A DNA stretch of 64,000 nt from NCBI GenBank assembly GCA_040882225.1, contig JBBEBR010000011.1, positions 1-64,000 of the forward strand, written 5' to 3'. Made by a program: the position numbers and the translations under genes. The notes beneath the pieces were generated by a model. It made no database searches. It had not been told where the DNA came from and saw nothing but the letters and a program-made list of their open reading frames with translations. Position 1 is the first letter of the stretch, and each line of letters opens with the position of its first letter. This DNA is from Gracilimonas sp040882225. Lineage in GTDB: Bacteria; Bacteroidota; Rhodothermia; Balneolales; Balneolaceae. This document shows, in pieces, positions 1 to 8,288 of this stretch.

Positions 1-16
1 TCTTCTTTTTCCCCAC

Positions 17-55
17 AAGCCCTTCCCTCCACCCACGAGCGAAGGGCTTTTTTTT
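17..55 (+). terminator. Rho-independent terminator of an upstream gene
   Basis: Nine-base perfect stem AAGCCCTTC (17-25) pairing with GAAGGGCTT (41-49), with a 15-nt loop and a T-run directly after it. It presumably ends a gene that lies outside the window to the left. Confidence 0.85.
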
Positions 56-165
56 ATGGCTATATGAGATGTAAAGATGCGATGAGACGAATTGGTTAGC
101 AGAAATATTATATATTCTTGCCTATGCGAAATATGACCTATAAAAGCTATAATCTATATCAGCAC

Positions 166-2481
166 ATGATTAAATTAATTTCTTTTGCAGTTATAATTAT
201 TGTTACGATTTCTACCCCAGCCAATTCTCAAAATCTTGAAGAGTGGCAAGTATATCCTTCCTTTTCTACAGTGAATTCAATATCTATTTCTCATGGAGTT
301 GTATATAATGCTACTTTAGGTGGGATTTTTGTAGTTGAAGATGGTGAGGCTATAACCCGCATCACTACAATGGATGGATTATACAGGGCAAATCCTACAG
401 CAATTATGTATGACTCATTCCACGATCGCCTGCTGGCTGGTTATATAGACGGAACCCTGGACGTGATTGATGTCGAAACCAAAGAAATTCAACAGTTGGA
501 AGATATCAACAGAGTAACACGGTTCAACTCAAAAAGAGTAAACTCGATGTCTATTTATCAAGATAAGCTTTATGTAAGTACGAGCTTTGGTATCGTTATT
601 TATAATCTGGAAACGCTGTTGGTGGAGAACAGTTATTTGAAATTGGGAGATTTCAACATAGGAACCGAAATTCAAGAAATTGATGTCGTGGACAATACCA
701 TTTATGCGGCAACTATTCGGGGAGTAGCTGTAGGAAATCTTGATTCTAATTTGGTAGAGAGCCTGAACTGGCAAACGTATAATGAAGCTCACGGTTTACC
801 AGCCCCAATTATTGACGACATCGTGTATTTCGATTCAAAAATTTATGCACTCTCAGAAGGGTCTGTATTTGATTATGAAGACACGAGCTGGGAATTAAGT
901 ACCGACTTCAATTCTAGTTCTTATACAACATTAGCTCTAAGCGAAGAGCGAGATTATCTTGGGGTAGCAACAAATAGTGCTGTTACACTTTTAGACACAT
1001 TAGGCAATACTCAAATAATTACCCCTAATCTCAAAAGCAACATTTTAAATTTGAGACATACCGATTCCCAGTTATTTATAGGAACCATCAGCGAAGGATT
1101 GGTTATCCTGGACAAGCCCGACGGGAGTCAAAACATGTTTTTGCCATCGGGTCCATATCTTAATTTTTTTAGTAAAATAATGATAGATCAGAACGTTTTG
1201 ATAGCTACTTCAACAGCTGAATTCCCACAGGGTGATCCCTTCAATCCTATACGTGGTTATTATATTTTTGACGATAACTCGTGGAGCAACTTCAACATAA
1301 ACACAAATTCTGTTCTTGATGAAGAGAGGATTGGTGCGGTTTATTCACTCGGACAAAATGAATCCTCCTATTTTTTTGGGAGCTGGGGTGAAGGAATCGT
1401 TAAACACAACAAATTAGATTCGGCCATTGCTGTTTACAATCAACAAAATTCTGATTTAAGTGGCTTGAGATCGAATCCTAATTATGTAGTTATATCAGGA
1501 TTAGAAAGCGACTCAAATGAAAATATGTGGGCGATAAGTTATGACTCAGAATTTCCACTAAATGTTCAGTTAGATGGTTCAGAAGACTGGATTCCTTTCA
1601 GAGGTCGGAGCGGAAGCGATGTGTACTATAATCTATTTATCGATTCTTTTGATCAAAAGTGGGTATCACTAATAACATCAAATAATAGCGGACTTGGCTT
1701 GCTGGTTATGGATAACGGAGATCCCGAAGATTCCAGCGATGACCGGAGCGTTAAGTTAACTTCATCCCAAAATAGCGGAAATCTTCCGGATCAAAAAATA
1801 AATGCTATGGTGGAAGATAAGAATGGAGAAATTTGGGTTGGCACAGGCCGCGGAATTGCCAGGTTCATTTTCCCTGAGCTTATTATTGATGGCGGCCCTG
1901 ATGAACGGCGGGCTCAATGGCTGATTAACGAAGATACAACAGCCGCATCAAGATTTTTGCTGCGGGATGTGAATGTAACTTTCATTGCCGTTAACGATGC
2001 TAATCAAAAATGGGTGGGAAGTGTAAACCAGGGGATTTGGTTGTTAAACCCCGAAGGAAGTAGAGTTGAGCAACGTTTTACTACTGAAAATAGCGATTTG
2101 ATTTCCAACAATATCGAATCTATTGCCATCAACAGCGAAACAGGCGAAGTTTTTGTAGCCACAGAATTGGGATTAGTTAGTTTTTTGGATATACCCAAAG
2201 CGCCGGTAACAAAGATGAATAAGCTTAAAGTTTTTCCAAATCCTTTTGAATATTCCCGCCATAACCAGATTGTAATTGAAGGTTTAAGCGACGACACACG
2301 CATTAAAGTGATGGGTTCTGATGGCATTGTTTTGAATGAATTAGCAGCGCGTGGAGGCAGAGTTAGCTGGGATGGTTATGATTACAACGGGAATCAACTT
2401 GGGTCAGGTGTTTATTTTGTAATTGCCTTCGAAGAAAACGGCAAGGAAAGAGGAGTGGGAAAAGTAGTCATCATCAGATAA
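166..2481 (+). CDS. PorZ-like two-propeller protein with type IX secretion C-terminal domain
   Basis: Exported beta-propeller protein. The N-terminus after the signal peptide (WQVYPSF, then ATLGGIFVVEDG, MDGLYRANPTAIMYD and GYIDGTLDVID) follows the pattern of PorZ, the cell-surface component of the type IX secretion attachment complex that handles anionic LPS. Repeated blades with IWVGTGRG-type motifs continue to about residue 690. The last ~85 residues (VFPNPF, SWDGYDYNGNQLGSG, GVYFVI, KVVIIR) form a FlgD/T9SS-type sorting domain. At 771 residues it is close to the length of P. gingivalis PorZ. I chose the ATG at 166 because it opens directly into a hydrophobic signal sequence; TTG 118, ATG 124 and ATG 133 lie upstream in frame. 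Family assignment is by motif memory only; a generic two-component-regulator-propeller protein is the alternative. Confidence 0.68.
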   Translation: MIKLISFAVIIIVTISTPANSQNLEEWQVYPSFSTVNSISISHGVVYNATLGGIFVVEDGEAITRITTMDGLYRANPTAIMYDSFHDRLLAGYIDGTLDVIDVETKEIQQLEDINRVTRFNSKRVNSMSIYQDKLYVSTSFGIVIYNLETLLVENSYLKLGDFNIGTEIQEIDVVDNTIYAATIRGVAVGNLDSNLVESLNWQTYNEAHGLPAPIIDDIVYFDSKIYALSEGSVFDYEDTSWELSTDFNSSSYTTLALSEERDYLGVATNSAVTLLDTLGNTQIITPNLKSNILNLRHTDSQLFIGTISEGLVILDKPDGSQNMFLPSGPYLNFFSKIMIDQNVLIATSTAEFPQGDPFNPIRGYYIFDDNSWSNFNINTNSVLDEERIGAVYSLGQNESSYFFGSWGEGIVKHNKLDSAIAVYNQQNSDLSGLRSNPNYVVISGLESDSNENMWAISYDSEFPLNVQLDGSEDWIPFRGRSGSDVYYNLFIDSFDQKWVSLITSNNSGLGLLVMDNGDPEDSSDDRSVKLTSSQNSGNLPDQKINAMVEDKNGEIWVGTGRGIARFIFPELIIDGGPDERRAQWLINEDTTAASRFLLRDVNVTFIAVNDANQKWVGSVNQGIWLLNPEGSRVEQRFTTENSDLISNNIESIAINSETGEVFVATELGLVSFLDIPKAPVTKMNKLKVFPNPFEYSRHNQIVIEGLSDDTRIKVMGSDGIVLNELAARGGRVSWDGYDYNGNQLGSGVYFVIAFEENGKERGVGKVVIIR

Positions 2482-2543
2482 TTCAATTGAAAATAACTTT
2501 CAGAAAGGTTGACACTTTGGCAAATAAGTCAGGACTTTAGGTT

Positions 2544-4643
2544 GTGCAAAACGCTAAACCGCATATCTCGGTAATAATTGTTAATTATAAGGTTAAGGAA
2601 TATATAGCCAATCTTCTTAATTCTCTGGAAAAAGCTCGCCCACATCTTATCCTGGAAATATTTGTAGTGGATAATGCCTCTGGAGATGACTCAGTTTCAT
2701 ATTTAAAACAAAAATTTCCGGAAGTAAATTATATAGCCAACAAGGAGAATTTTGGTTTTGGAAAGGCTAATAATCAAGCCATTGAAAAAGCCAACGGAGA
2801 GTACACGCTCATCATTAATCCCGACACGCTTGTAAGTGAAGACACGCTTTCGGTGCTGATTTCGCATATGCAGCAAAATCCGAAATGCGGTGCTGCCGGT
2901 TGCAAAATTTTAAATCCCGATGGCAGTTTCGCGCCCGAATCCCGAAGGTCAGTTCCATCTATTTGGTCTGCACTATGTAAAGTTTTTGGGTTGAATTCAT
3001 TATTTCCTGAAAATAAAATTTTCGGGCAGTATTACATGAGTTGGTTAGGAGAAAATGAGCCTTCAGAAGTTCCCGTTCTTTCTGGCTCGTTTATGTTTTG
3101 GAGAACAATTTTACTGAAAGAACTCAACGGTTTTGATGAACGGTTTTTTATGTACGGTGAAGACATCGACCTCTGCTACCGGGTTCAGAACACGGATTTT
3201 CACATAGATTATGTGCCCTCAACTTCCATCATCCATTACAAGGGGGAGAGCACGAAAAGCGGAGATTTACGATACATTCGCATCTTTAATAAAGCGCTTT
3301 ATCAGTTCTTCGACAAACATCACAGTTCAAGGTACAGCCTGCTTTTTCGGATGTTTATTTATATCTCCATTTGGATGCGAACGCTGTTAGGCTTTGTGGC
3401 CAGTAATTTGAGAAGAACGAAATTTGTTATTGCAGACCTGCTGGTTTTAAACCTCTCCATCGCTCTTGGTTTTTTGCTTCGCTATGGGATTCAGGGTGTT
3501 AATATTTTAAATCCAGAAGGCCTCAAATACCTCTGGATAAACGTGTTGGGATCTGTTTTATACTTATTCTCTGGGAGCATTTTGGGAATGTTTCGGCAAA
3601 AATCCGATTCCATTTCCACAACATTAAAAGCACTGGCTTTCACTTACGCCGGTGTTGTTTTCATTACCTTTTTCGTGAGAGACTTAGCCTACACAAGGCT
3701 GGGCCTGATTTTTGGTTTTATGTTAGGGGTGATACTTTTTGTGGCCTATAAATTATTTCGTGTAAATAGCGCTATTTCAGGTGAACATACACGAGGGAAA
3801 ATCCGAAACTCAAGAGTGATTATTGTAGGAGATGCAGATTTATCAGAAAATATAGTTTCAAAAATCCATTCCCGGCCCGACTGGAGTTATGAAGTAATTG
3901 GCAACGTAAGTGTACAGGATGAAAAGGAGAATTCCGGTACAAAAACTTTAGGCAGTCTGCCCCAGCTCAAAGATTTGGTAAAAGCATACAAAGCAGATCA
4001 GGTCTTTTTCGCACTAAATTCAATTAGCTATAAGCAGATGCTGAAGGAGATTTCCAATCTTCAAAAAGAGGAAGTTATTTTCAAACTGATTCCCGATTCC
4101 ATGGACTTCATCCTTGGTAAATCAAATGTCGAATACCTTGAAGCTATTCCTTTAGTTGAAGTTGATTTCGATTTCTCAAAATCTTTCAATAAAACCCTGA
4201 AGAGGGCTCTGGATTTATTTATTGCAGTGCCAGCATTTCTGGTGTTGTTTTTCTTTTGCTGGCCATCGTTACTTTTTGGCGGGAGAAATTTAGAAAAAAT
4301 CGGCGGATTAAAATTCTATACAGACATTTTAGAAAACAAGTGGAAAAACAATCTTCGGTTATTTGGGTATGTGATTTCAGGCGAATTAAACCTGGTAGGT
4401 TCTTCCATTGATGCGGCAAAGGAGCAACCCAATAACCTCAAAAAGGGAATGACTGGGATTGTACAAATCAGTGAAAACCGGATTCAAAACCCTGAAGACG
4501 CCGAAAGCTTCGAACTTTATTATCTTCAAAACTATTCCATCTGGATGGATATAGATATCCTGATAAAAACCATTTTTAATGGTCCCTCTCCAATTGAATT
4601 ACTCTTCCAGGCGAACATGAGAACCACCAAGGATTCTCTGTGA
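2544..4643 (+). CDS. GT2 glycosyltransferase fused to a degenerate WcaJ-type sugar-phosphate transferase
   Basis: Residues 1 to about 270 are a rhamnosyltransferase-like GT2 domain: VIIVNYKVKEY, VVDNASGDDS, the DXD-type INPDT, and an acceptor region with FDERFFMYGEDIDLCYR. From about residue 290 the protein has several transmembrane helices, then a Rossmann-like block (VIIVGDADLSENIV). It ends in a region matching the start and end of a polyprenyl-phosphate glycosyl-1-phosphate transferase (KRALDLFIAVPAF, NLVGSS, GMTGIVQ, YYLQNYSIWMDIDILIKT). The catalytic core between these is missing: there is no GPxxxRQxRVG, no KFRTM and no Asp-Glu dyad, all of which are present in the intact paralogue at 9511. 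GTG start. The GT2 part probably works in surface polysaccharide synthesis; the C-terminal part may be structural. Confidence 0.82.
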   Translation: MQNAKPHISVIIVNYKVKEYIANLLNSLEKARPHLILEIFVVDNASGDDSVSYLKQKFPEVNYIANKENFGFGKANNQAIEKANGEYTLIINPDTLVSEDTLSVLISHMQQNPKCGAAGCKILNPDGSFAPESRRSVPSIWSALCKVFGLNSLFPENKIFGQYYMSWLGENEPSEVPVLSGSFMFWRTILLKELNGFDERFFMYGEDIDLCYRVQNTDFHIDYVPSTSIIHYKGESTKSGDLRYIRIFNKALYQFFDKHHSSRYSLLFRMFIYISIWMRTLLGFVASNLRRTKFVIADLLVLNLSIALGFLLRYGIQGVNILNPEGLKYLWINVLGSVLYLFSGSILGMFRQKSDSISTTLKALAFTYAGVVFITFFVRDLAYTRLGLIFGFMLGVILFVAYKLFRVNSAISGEHTRGKIRNSRVIIVGDADLSENIVSKIHSRPDWSYEVIGNVSVQDEKENSGTKTLGSLPQLKDLVKAYKADQVFFALNSISYKQMLKEISNLQKEEVIFKLIPDSMDFILGKSNVEYLEAIPLVEVDFDFSKSFNKTLKRALDLFIAVPAFLVLFFFCWPSLLFGGRNLEKIGGLKFYTDILENKWKNNLRLFGYVISGELNLVGSSIDAAKEQPNNLKKGMTGIVQISENRIQNPEDAESFELYYLQNYSIWMDIDILIKTIFNGPSPIELLFQANMRTTKDSL

Positions 4644-4680
4644 AGCTCTGCGTTCTCTGTGGTTAAATAATCAAATGTTT

Positions 4681-4748
4681 GAATCAGGATTTGCAGGATT
4701 CATGGATGAACAGGATTTTTTACCATCATAGATACTCACGATTTGTGT
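4681..4748. repeat. Intergenic repeat, copy A
   Basis: About 68 bp beginning GAATCAGGATTTGCAGGATT, nearly identical to 8051-8119 (few mismatches, one 1-bp indel). It lies in the 245-bp gap 4644-4888, which also holds two copies of a CTCTGTGGTT-type motif (around 4660 and 4813) and no gene that I can see. Confidence 0.7.
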
Positions 4749-4888
4749 CATCTGTGTTCTAAAAATTGAAAAGGAAGCAAAGGAACACAAAGAATTCTCT
4801 GCGAAACTGCGCCCTCTGTGGTTTTCCGCTATTGATTAGCAGAGGGTAAAGTGCTATTTAATAAAAGGAAACAAATTCACGCTAACTG

Positions 4889-5740
4889 ATGGTTCTGCTT
4901 ACAATAAAAAAACATATCATACTTCTCGGCTTCGTATGCATAAGCATGTTTATTATTTCTTCCTGCGATTCTCATTTTGATCCCTTGAAGGAAAACGAAC
5001 GCTATGCATTTTCTATGTACGGCACACTCGATCTTCACGCCGACACACAGTGGGTACGGGTAATGCCCATAGGAGAGAAGCTTATTCCCGATGATCCTGA
5101 GCCTACTGATGTTCAGGTAACACTAACCCGTGTAAGTAACGGCGAAAGTATAGTAATGAATGATTCTCTCTTTCGCTTTGGCGGCGATGGGTATGTGTGG
5201 AATTATTGGGTTTCTTCTTCTCTACACCCAAATGAACAATATACAGTAACCGCAGAAGAACCGGAGAGAGGACAAAGTGGTTCTGTTGTAACTATGCCAT
5301 CAGTTTTACCGGTTCCTGAGGTAGAATATTCGATAGATACAGAAGGAGGTACTGTTAGCGGATCTTTTACCGATTCTCTGATAGTTTTGGAAACAAGATA
5401 TTGGGTACAGTTCGGACCAAGTTGTGCCCAACAAAAACAAATTATCGTTTCACACCTCGAACAAATAAATGACAGGTCGGGAGGGGATTTCCACTTTTCA
5501 TTTGATAACAGAATTCCTTTAAGAACGGGTGCGGGAGTTGCCGGTTATATGGTTAAAGAAAGAATGTTTTTTATGATAACAGCAAGTAAAGACTGGCCTT
5601 ACCTTGCTAATTTGAATGACGAAGAAGTTACGCTCCCGGATGCAGTATCCAATGTAGAAAACGGCACCGGTCTTATTACAGGAATAGCACAAAGGATAAT
5701 AGAGATTACGCCAAGACAACCTTGTATCGATGTACGCTAA
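4889..5740 (+). CDS. DUF4249-type outer-membrane lipoprotein
   Basis: Starts with a lipoprotein signal sequence: KK at residues 7-8, a hydrophobic stretch, and the lipobox IISSC with the modified Cys at residue 26. The mature part resembles DUF4249 proteins, a Bacteroidota family of about 270-400 residues of unknown function usually encoded next to a TonB-dependent receptor. The pattern is seen in FDPLKENERYAFSMYG, PTDVQVTLTRVSNGES and the GYVWNYW strand. Its stop is 8 nt before the ATG of a TonB receptor at 5749, so the two are almost certainly cotranscribed and probably form an outer-membrane import pair. The substrate cannot be told. No SusD homologue is present. Confidence 0.75.
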   Translation: MVLLTIKKHIILLGFVCISMFIISSCDSHFDPLKENERYAFSMYGTLDLHADTQWVRVMPIGEKLIPDDPEPTDVQVTLTRVSNGESIVMNDSLFRFGGDGYVWNYWVSSSLHPNEQYTVTAEEPERGQSGSVVTMPSVLPVPEVEYSIDTEGGTVSGSFTDSLIVLETRYWVQFGPSCAQQKQIIVSHLEQINDRSGGDFHFSFDNRIPLRTGAGVAGYMVKERMFFMITASKDWPYLANLNDEEVTLPDAVSNVENGTGLITGIAQRIIEITPRQPCIDVR

Positions 5741-5748
5741 TACAAATC

Positions 5749-7995
5749 ATGATTTCAAAAAAAACTTTCCTCGTATCCAGCCTTTTATTCTTAACGCTCC
5801 CGGTTATTCAGGCACAGGATGTGACCCTTCGAGGCGTAATCAGCGACCGGCAATCAGCCAGCCCACTTGAAGCAGCCAATATTATATTGCAAAGAATACC
5901 GGACGGTAAGATTGAGGGAACCACTACAGATATAAACGGGCTGTTTGAATTTAATCGGCTGCAAAGAGCAGAGTATATTTTCCTGGTAAGGTATATCGGA
6001 TATAAAACTTACTCAGATACTTTAGACTTGAGAGAAAGCAGGTATAATTCAATAAACGTGGTCATGATTATTTCCGAAGAAAAGGAAGAAGTGACTGTCA
6101 CTGAAAGACGTTTAGAGGATCTGGATCCCGGACAAACAAGAATTCAGGGAATTGACCTGCGGCGTGTACCAACTCCAGGCGGAAGTGGTGACCTTGCCAG
6201 TTTTTTGCAAAGTCAGCCCGGAGTTGTGGCTGCCGGTGACCGGGGCGGACAGTTATTTATACGTGGTGGAACGCCTTCTGAGAACCTGGTTTTAGTGGAT
6301 GGGGCCACAGTTTACCAGCCTTTCCATATTATTGGGTTCTTTTCGCTTTTCCCAGAGGATGTGGTTTCTAAAGTAGATTTATATGCGGGTGGCTTTGGCG
6401 CAAGATACAGCGGGCGCACATCATCGGTAATGGATGTGAGGCTGAAAAACGGAAACTTATACAATCGGAATTGGTCGGCTTCTTTGAGTCCCTTTATTTC
6501 TGAATTGTTTTTTGAAACACCAATTAAAGAAGGAGAAAGTTCGTTAATGGTATCGGCAAGAGGTTCGCTGATTGAAAGTACAAGTAAGCTCTACCCAGAA
6601 CGGCAGCCCCTGCGATTCAACAGTCAGTTGATAAAGTACAGCAATTCCAGCAATCAAGGTGTCAACTGCTCAATACATGCATTGCGAACCTATGACAGGG
6701 GAAAGCTCAATTATAAGAGCGGTGATTTTTTTAGTTGGACGAATGTAGTAACAGCAGGCCGTTGTTCGGGTGTCTCAGAAGACTCTAACATCTCCTTCGC
6801 AGATGTGAATTTTGGCGTCTCCTACTTCTCAAACGAAATTGGAAGTTTGAATCTAAGAGGCAGTTCTTCAAGCGTCATTAAATCGCACATAGATTTGAAT
6901 ATGGTTCAATCTATAGGAGAGTGGCGCCTCGACTATGGAATTTTTACGAACCTTGAGAATGTAAACCACGATATTTCAGGCCGCTTCGTATCTATGCAAA
7001 GTGACAGACAGCTTTTTATGAGCTCAGGTGGGTACGCAGAGCTGGATATTCCAGTAGGAGAGAATTTTTCTATAGAACCTGGTATCTCTCTTACCACCTA
7101 TTTAAGGAAATTTAAGTCAAGTTTTGAGCCGCGGCTTCGGCTTTCCTGGCAGCCACGCGGCAAGATTGGAGAAGAGTTACATGTAGCTACAGGAATATAT
7201 TATCAGCCATTAATAGGCGTATCAGATTTCCGCGATATAGGAACAGCTTTTACTGCATGGATGCCTATGCCCGACACAAACCGCAAATTAACATCGAAAC
7301 ATGCCATAGCCGGTTGGCGGCAACCTTTAGGGCGATTCTTGAAATTCTCTGCTGAAGGCTATTACAAAGAGATGAGTAACATTCCGGTTTCTGTCTGGAG
7401 TTCAGTGGCCCAATTTTCTACAGATTTGGCCTATGCAAATGGAGAGGTTTTTGGGGCTGATGTGCGCTTGGAATTTAACCACCGGCAGTTTTATGCCATT
7501 CTTGGCTATGGCTATTCCTGGATGGAATATGAAACAGCACAAGACCATTTTGGCATTTGGTTTGGTGAGCCTGTACAATCCTATCATCCACCGCATGATC
7601 GGCGTCATCAACTCAATATTCAGGCAGGTTTTGAAGTGGGTAATTTCACCGCTAATATAAACTGGATGTACGGTTCAGGATTTCCTTTCACGCAACCATT
7701 AGGATTCGACAGCTATTTCAGTTTCTTAGAAGGGCCGCCAAATATTAAAGGGGAGTTTGGGAATCCCCGCGTGCTTTTGGATAAACCCTTTGAAGGCAGA
7801 TTGCCGGATTTTCACCGCATGGATGTTTCTGTGGCTCAGGAATTTACACTGCCTTTGATTACAATGATTGTACAGGCCGGAGCAGTAAATGCCTATGATT
7901 GGGAAAATTTATTTTATTACGATGTGTATACTCAACGCCAGATTAATCAGCTTTCATTTATGCCTTATATTTCAATAAAATTCGGTTCTTTTTAA
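5749..7995 (+). CDS. TonB-dependent receptor with carboxypeptidase-like regulatory domain
   Basis: Signal peptide (KKTFLVSSLLFLTLPVIQAQ), then a CarboxypepD-regulatory-like domain at about residues 24-105 (LRGVISDRQSASPLEAANI, GTTTDINGLFEF, YIFLVRYIGYKTY). A plug domain follows (DLASFLQSQPGVVAAGDRG, LFIRGGTPSENLVLVDGAT), then a beta-barrel ending in an aromatic-rich strand with terminal Phe (MPYISIKFGSF), as expected for BAM recognition. At 748 residues it is shorter than SusC proteins and fits the family paired with DUF4249 lipoproteins. I chose ATG 5749 over TTG 5722 because it opens directly into the signal peptide and does not overlap the upstream gene. Function is energised uptake across the outer membrane; ligand unknown. 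Confidence 0.88.
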   Translation: MISKKTFLVSSLLFLTLPVIQAQDVTLRGVISDRQSASPLEAANIILQRIPDGKIEGTTTDINGLFEFNRLQRAEYIFLVRYIGYKTYSDTLDLRESRYNSINVVMIISEEKEEVTVTERRLEDLDPGQTRIQGIDLRRVPTPGGSGDLASFLQSQPGVVAAGDRGGQLFIRGGTPSENLVLVDGATVYQPFHIIGFFSLFPEDVVSKVDLYAGGFGARYSGRTSSVMDVRLKNGNLYNRNWSASLSPFISELFFETPIKEGESSLMVSARGSLIESTSKLYPERQPLRFNSQLIKYSNSSNQGVNCSIHALRTYDRGKLNYKSGDFFSWTNVVTAGRCSGVSEDSNISFADVNFGVSYFSNEIGSLNLRGSSSSVIKSHIDLNMVQSIGEWRLDYGIFTNLENVNHDISGRFVSMQSDRQLFMSSGGYAELDIPVGENFSIEPGISLTTYLRKFKSSFEPRLRLSWQPRGKIGEELHVATGIYYQPLIGVSDFRDIGTAFTAWMPMPDTNRKLTSKHAIAGWRQPLGRFLKFSAEGYYKEMSNIPVSVWSSVAQFSTDLAYANGEVFGADVRLEFNHRQFYAILGYGYSWMEYETAQDHFGIWFGEPVQSYHPPHDRRHQLNIQAGFEVGNFTANINWMYGSGFPFTQPLGFDSYFSFLEGPPNIKGEFGNPRVLLDKPFEGRLPDFHRMDVSVAQEFTLPLITMIVQAGAVNAYDWENLFYYDVYTQRQINQLSFMPYISIKFGSF

Positions 7996-8050
7996 AGGAT
8001 TGAATGTTTTCGATGTTTGTCCGGTCGGTGGTGAAAAATTTACCTGTTGT

Positions 8051-8119
8051 GAATCAGGGATTCGCAGGATTAATGGATGAACAGGATTTTTTACCATCAG
8101 AGATATGCACGATTTTTGG
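8051..8119. repeat. Intergenic repeat, copy B
   Basis: Second copy of the 4681-4748 repeat (shared core ATGGATGAACAGGATTTTTT). It sits in the 293-bp convergent gap 7996-8288, which also contains the hairpin pair at 8119-8183 and another TCTCTGTGTTCTCTGTGG motif near 8224. No gene is visible in this gap. Confidence 0.7.
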
Positions 8120-8183
8120 TCCCGTAGGGACAGCATCTTGGTAAAAAAAGCAGCACTGGAAAAATCCCGTGCCGTAGGTACGG
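8119..8183. repeat. Double-hairpin intergenic element
   Basis: Two small dyads: GTCCC-GTA-GGGAC at 8119-8131 and CCGTGCC-GTA-GGTACGG at 8167-8183, joined by an A-rich linker. Both stems have the same GTA loop, which suggests one repeated unit. REP-like elements of this look occur between genes in Bacteroidota-type genomes; I recall the type but could not check it. Confidence 0.55.
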
Positions 8184-8288
8184 TACTAAACCGCGGGCGA
8201 AACGAAACACCAACCCTCAGTGAATCTCTGTGTTCTCTGTGGTTAATCATCCGTGTAATCAATGTAATCAGTGATGATTAATCAGCGA

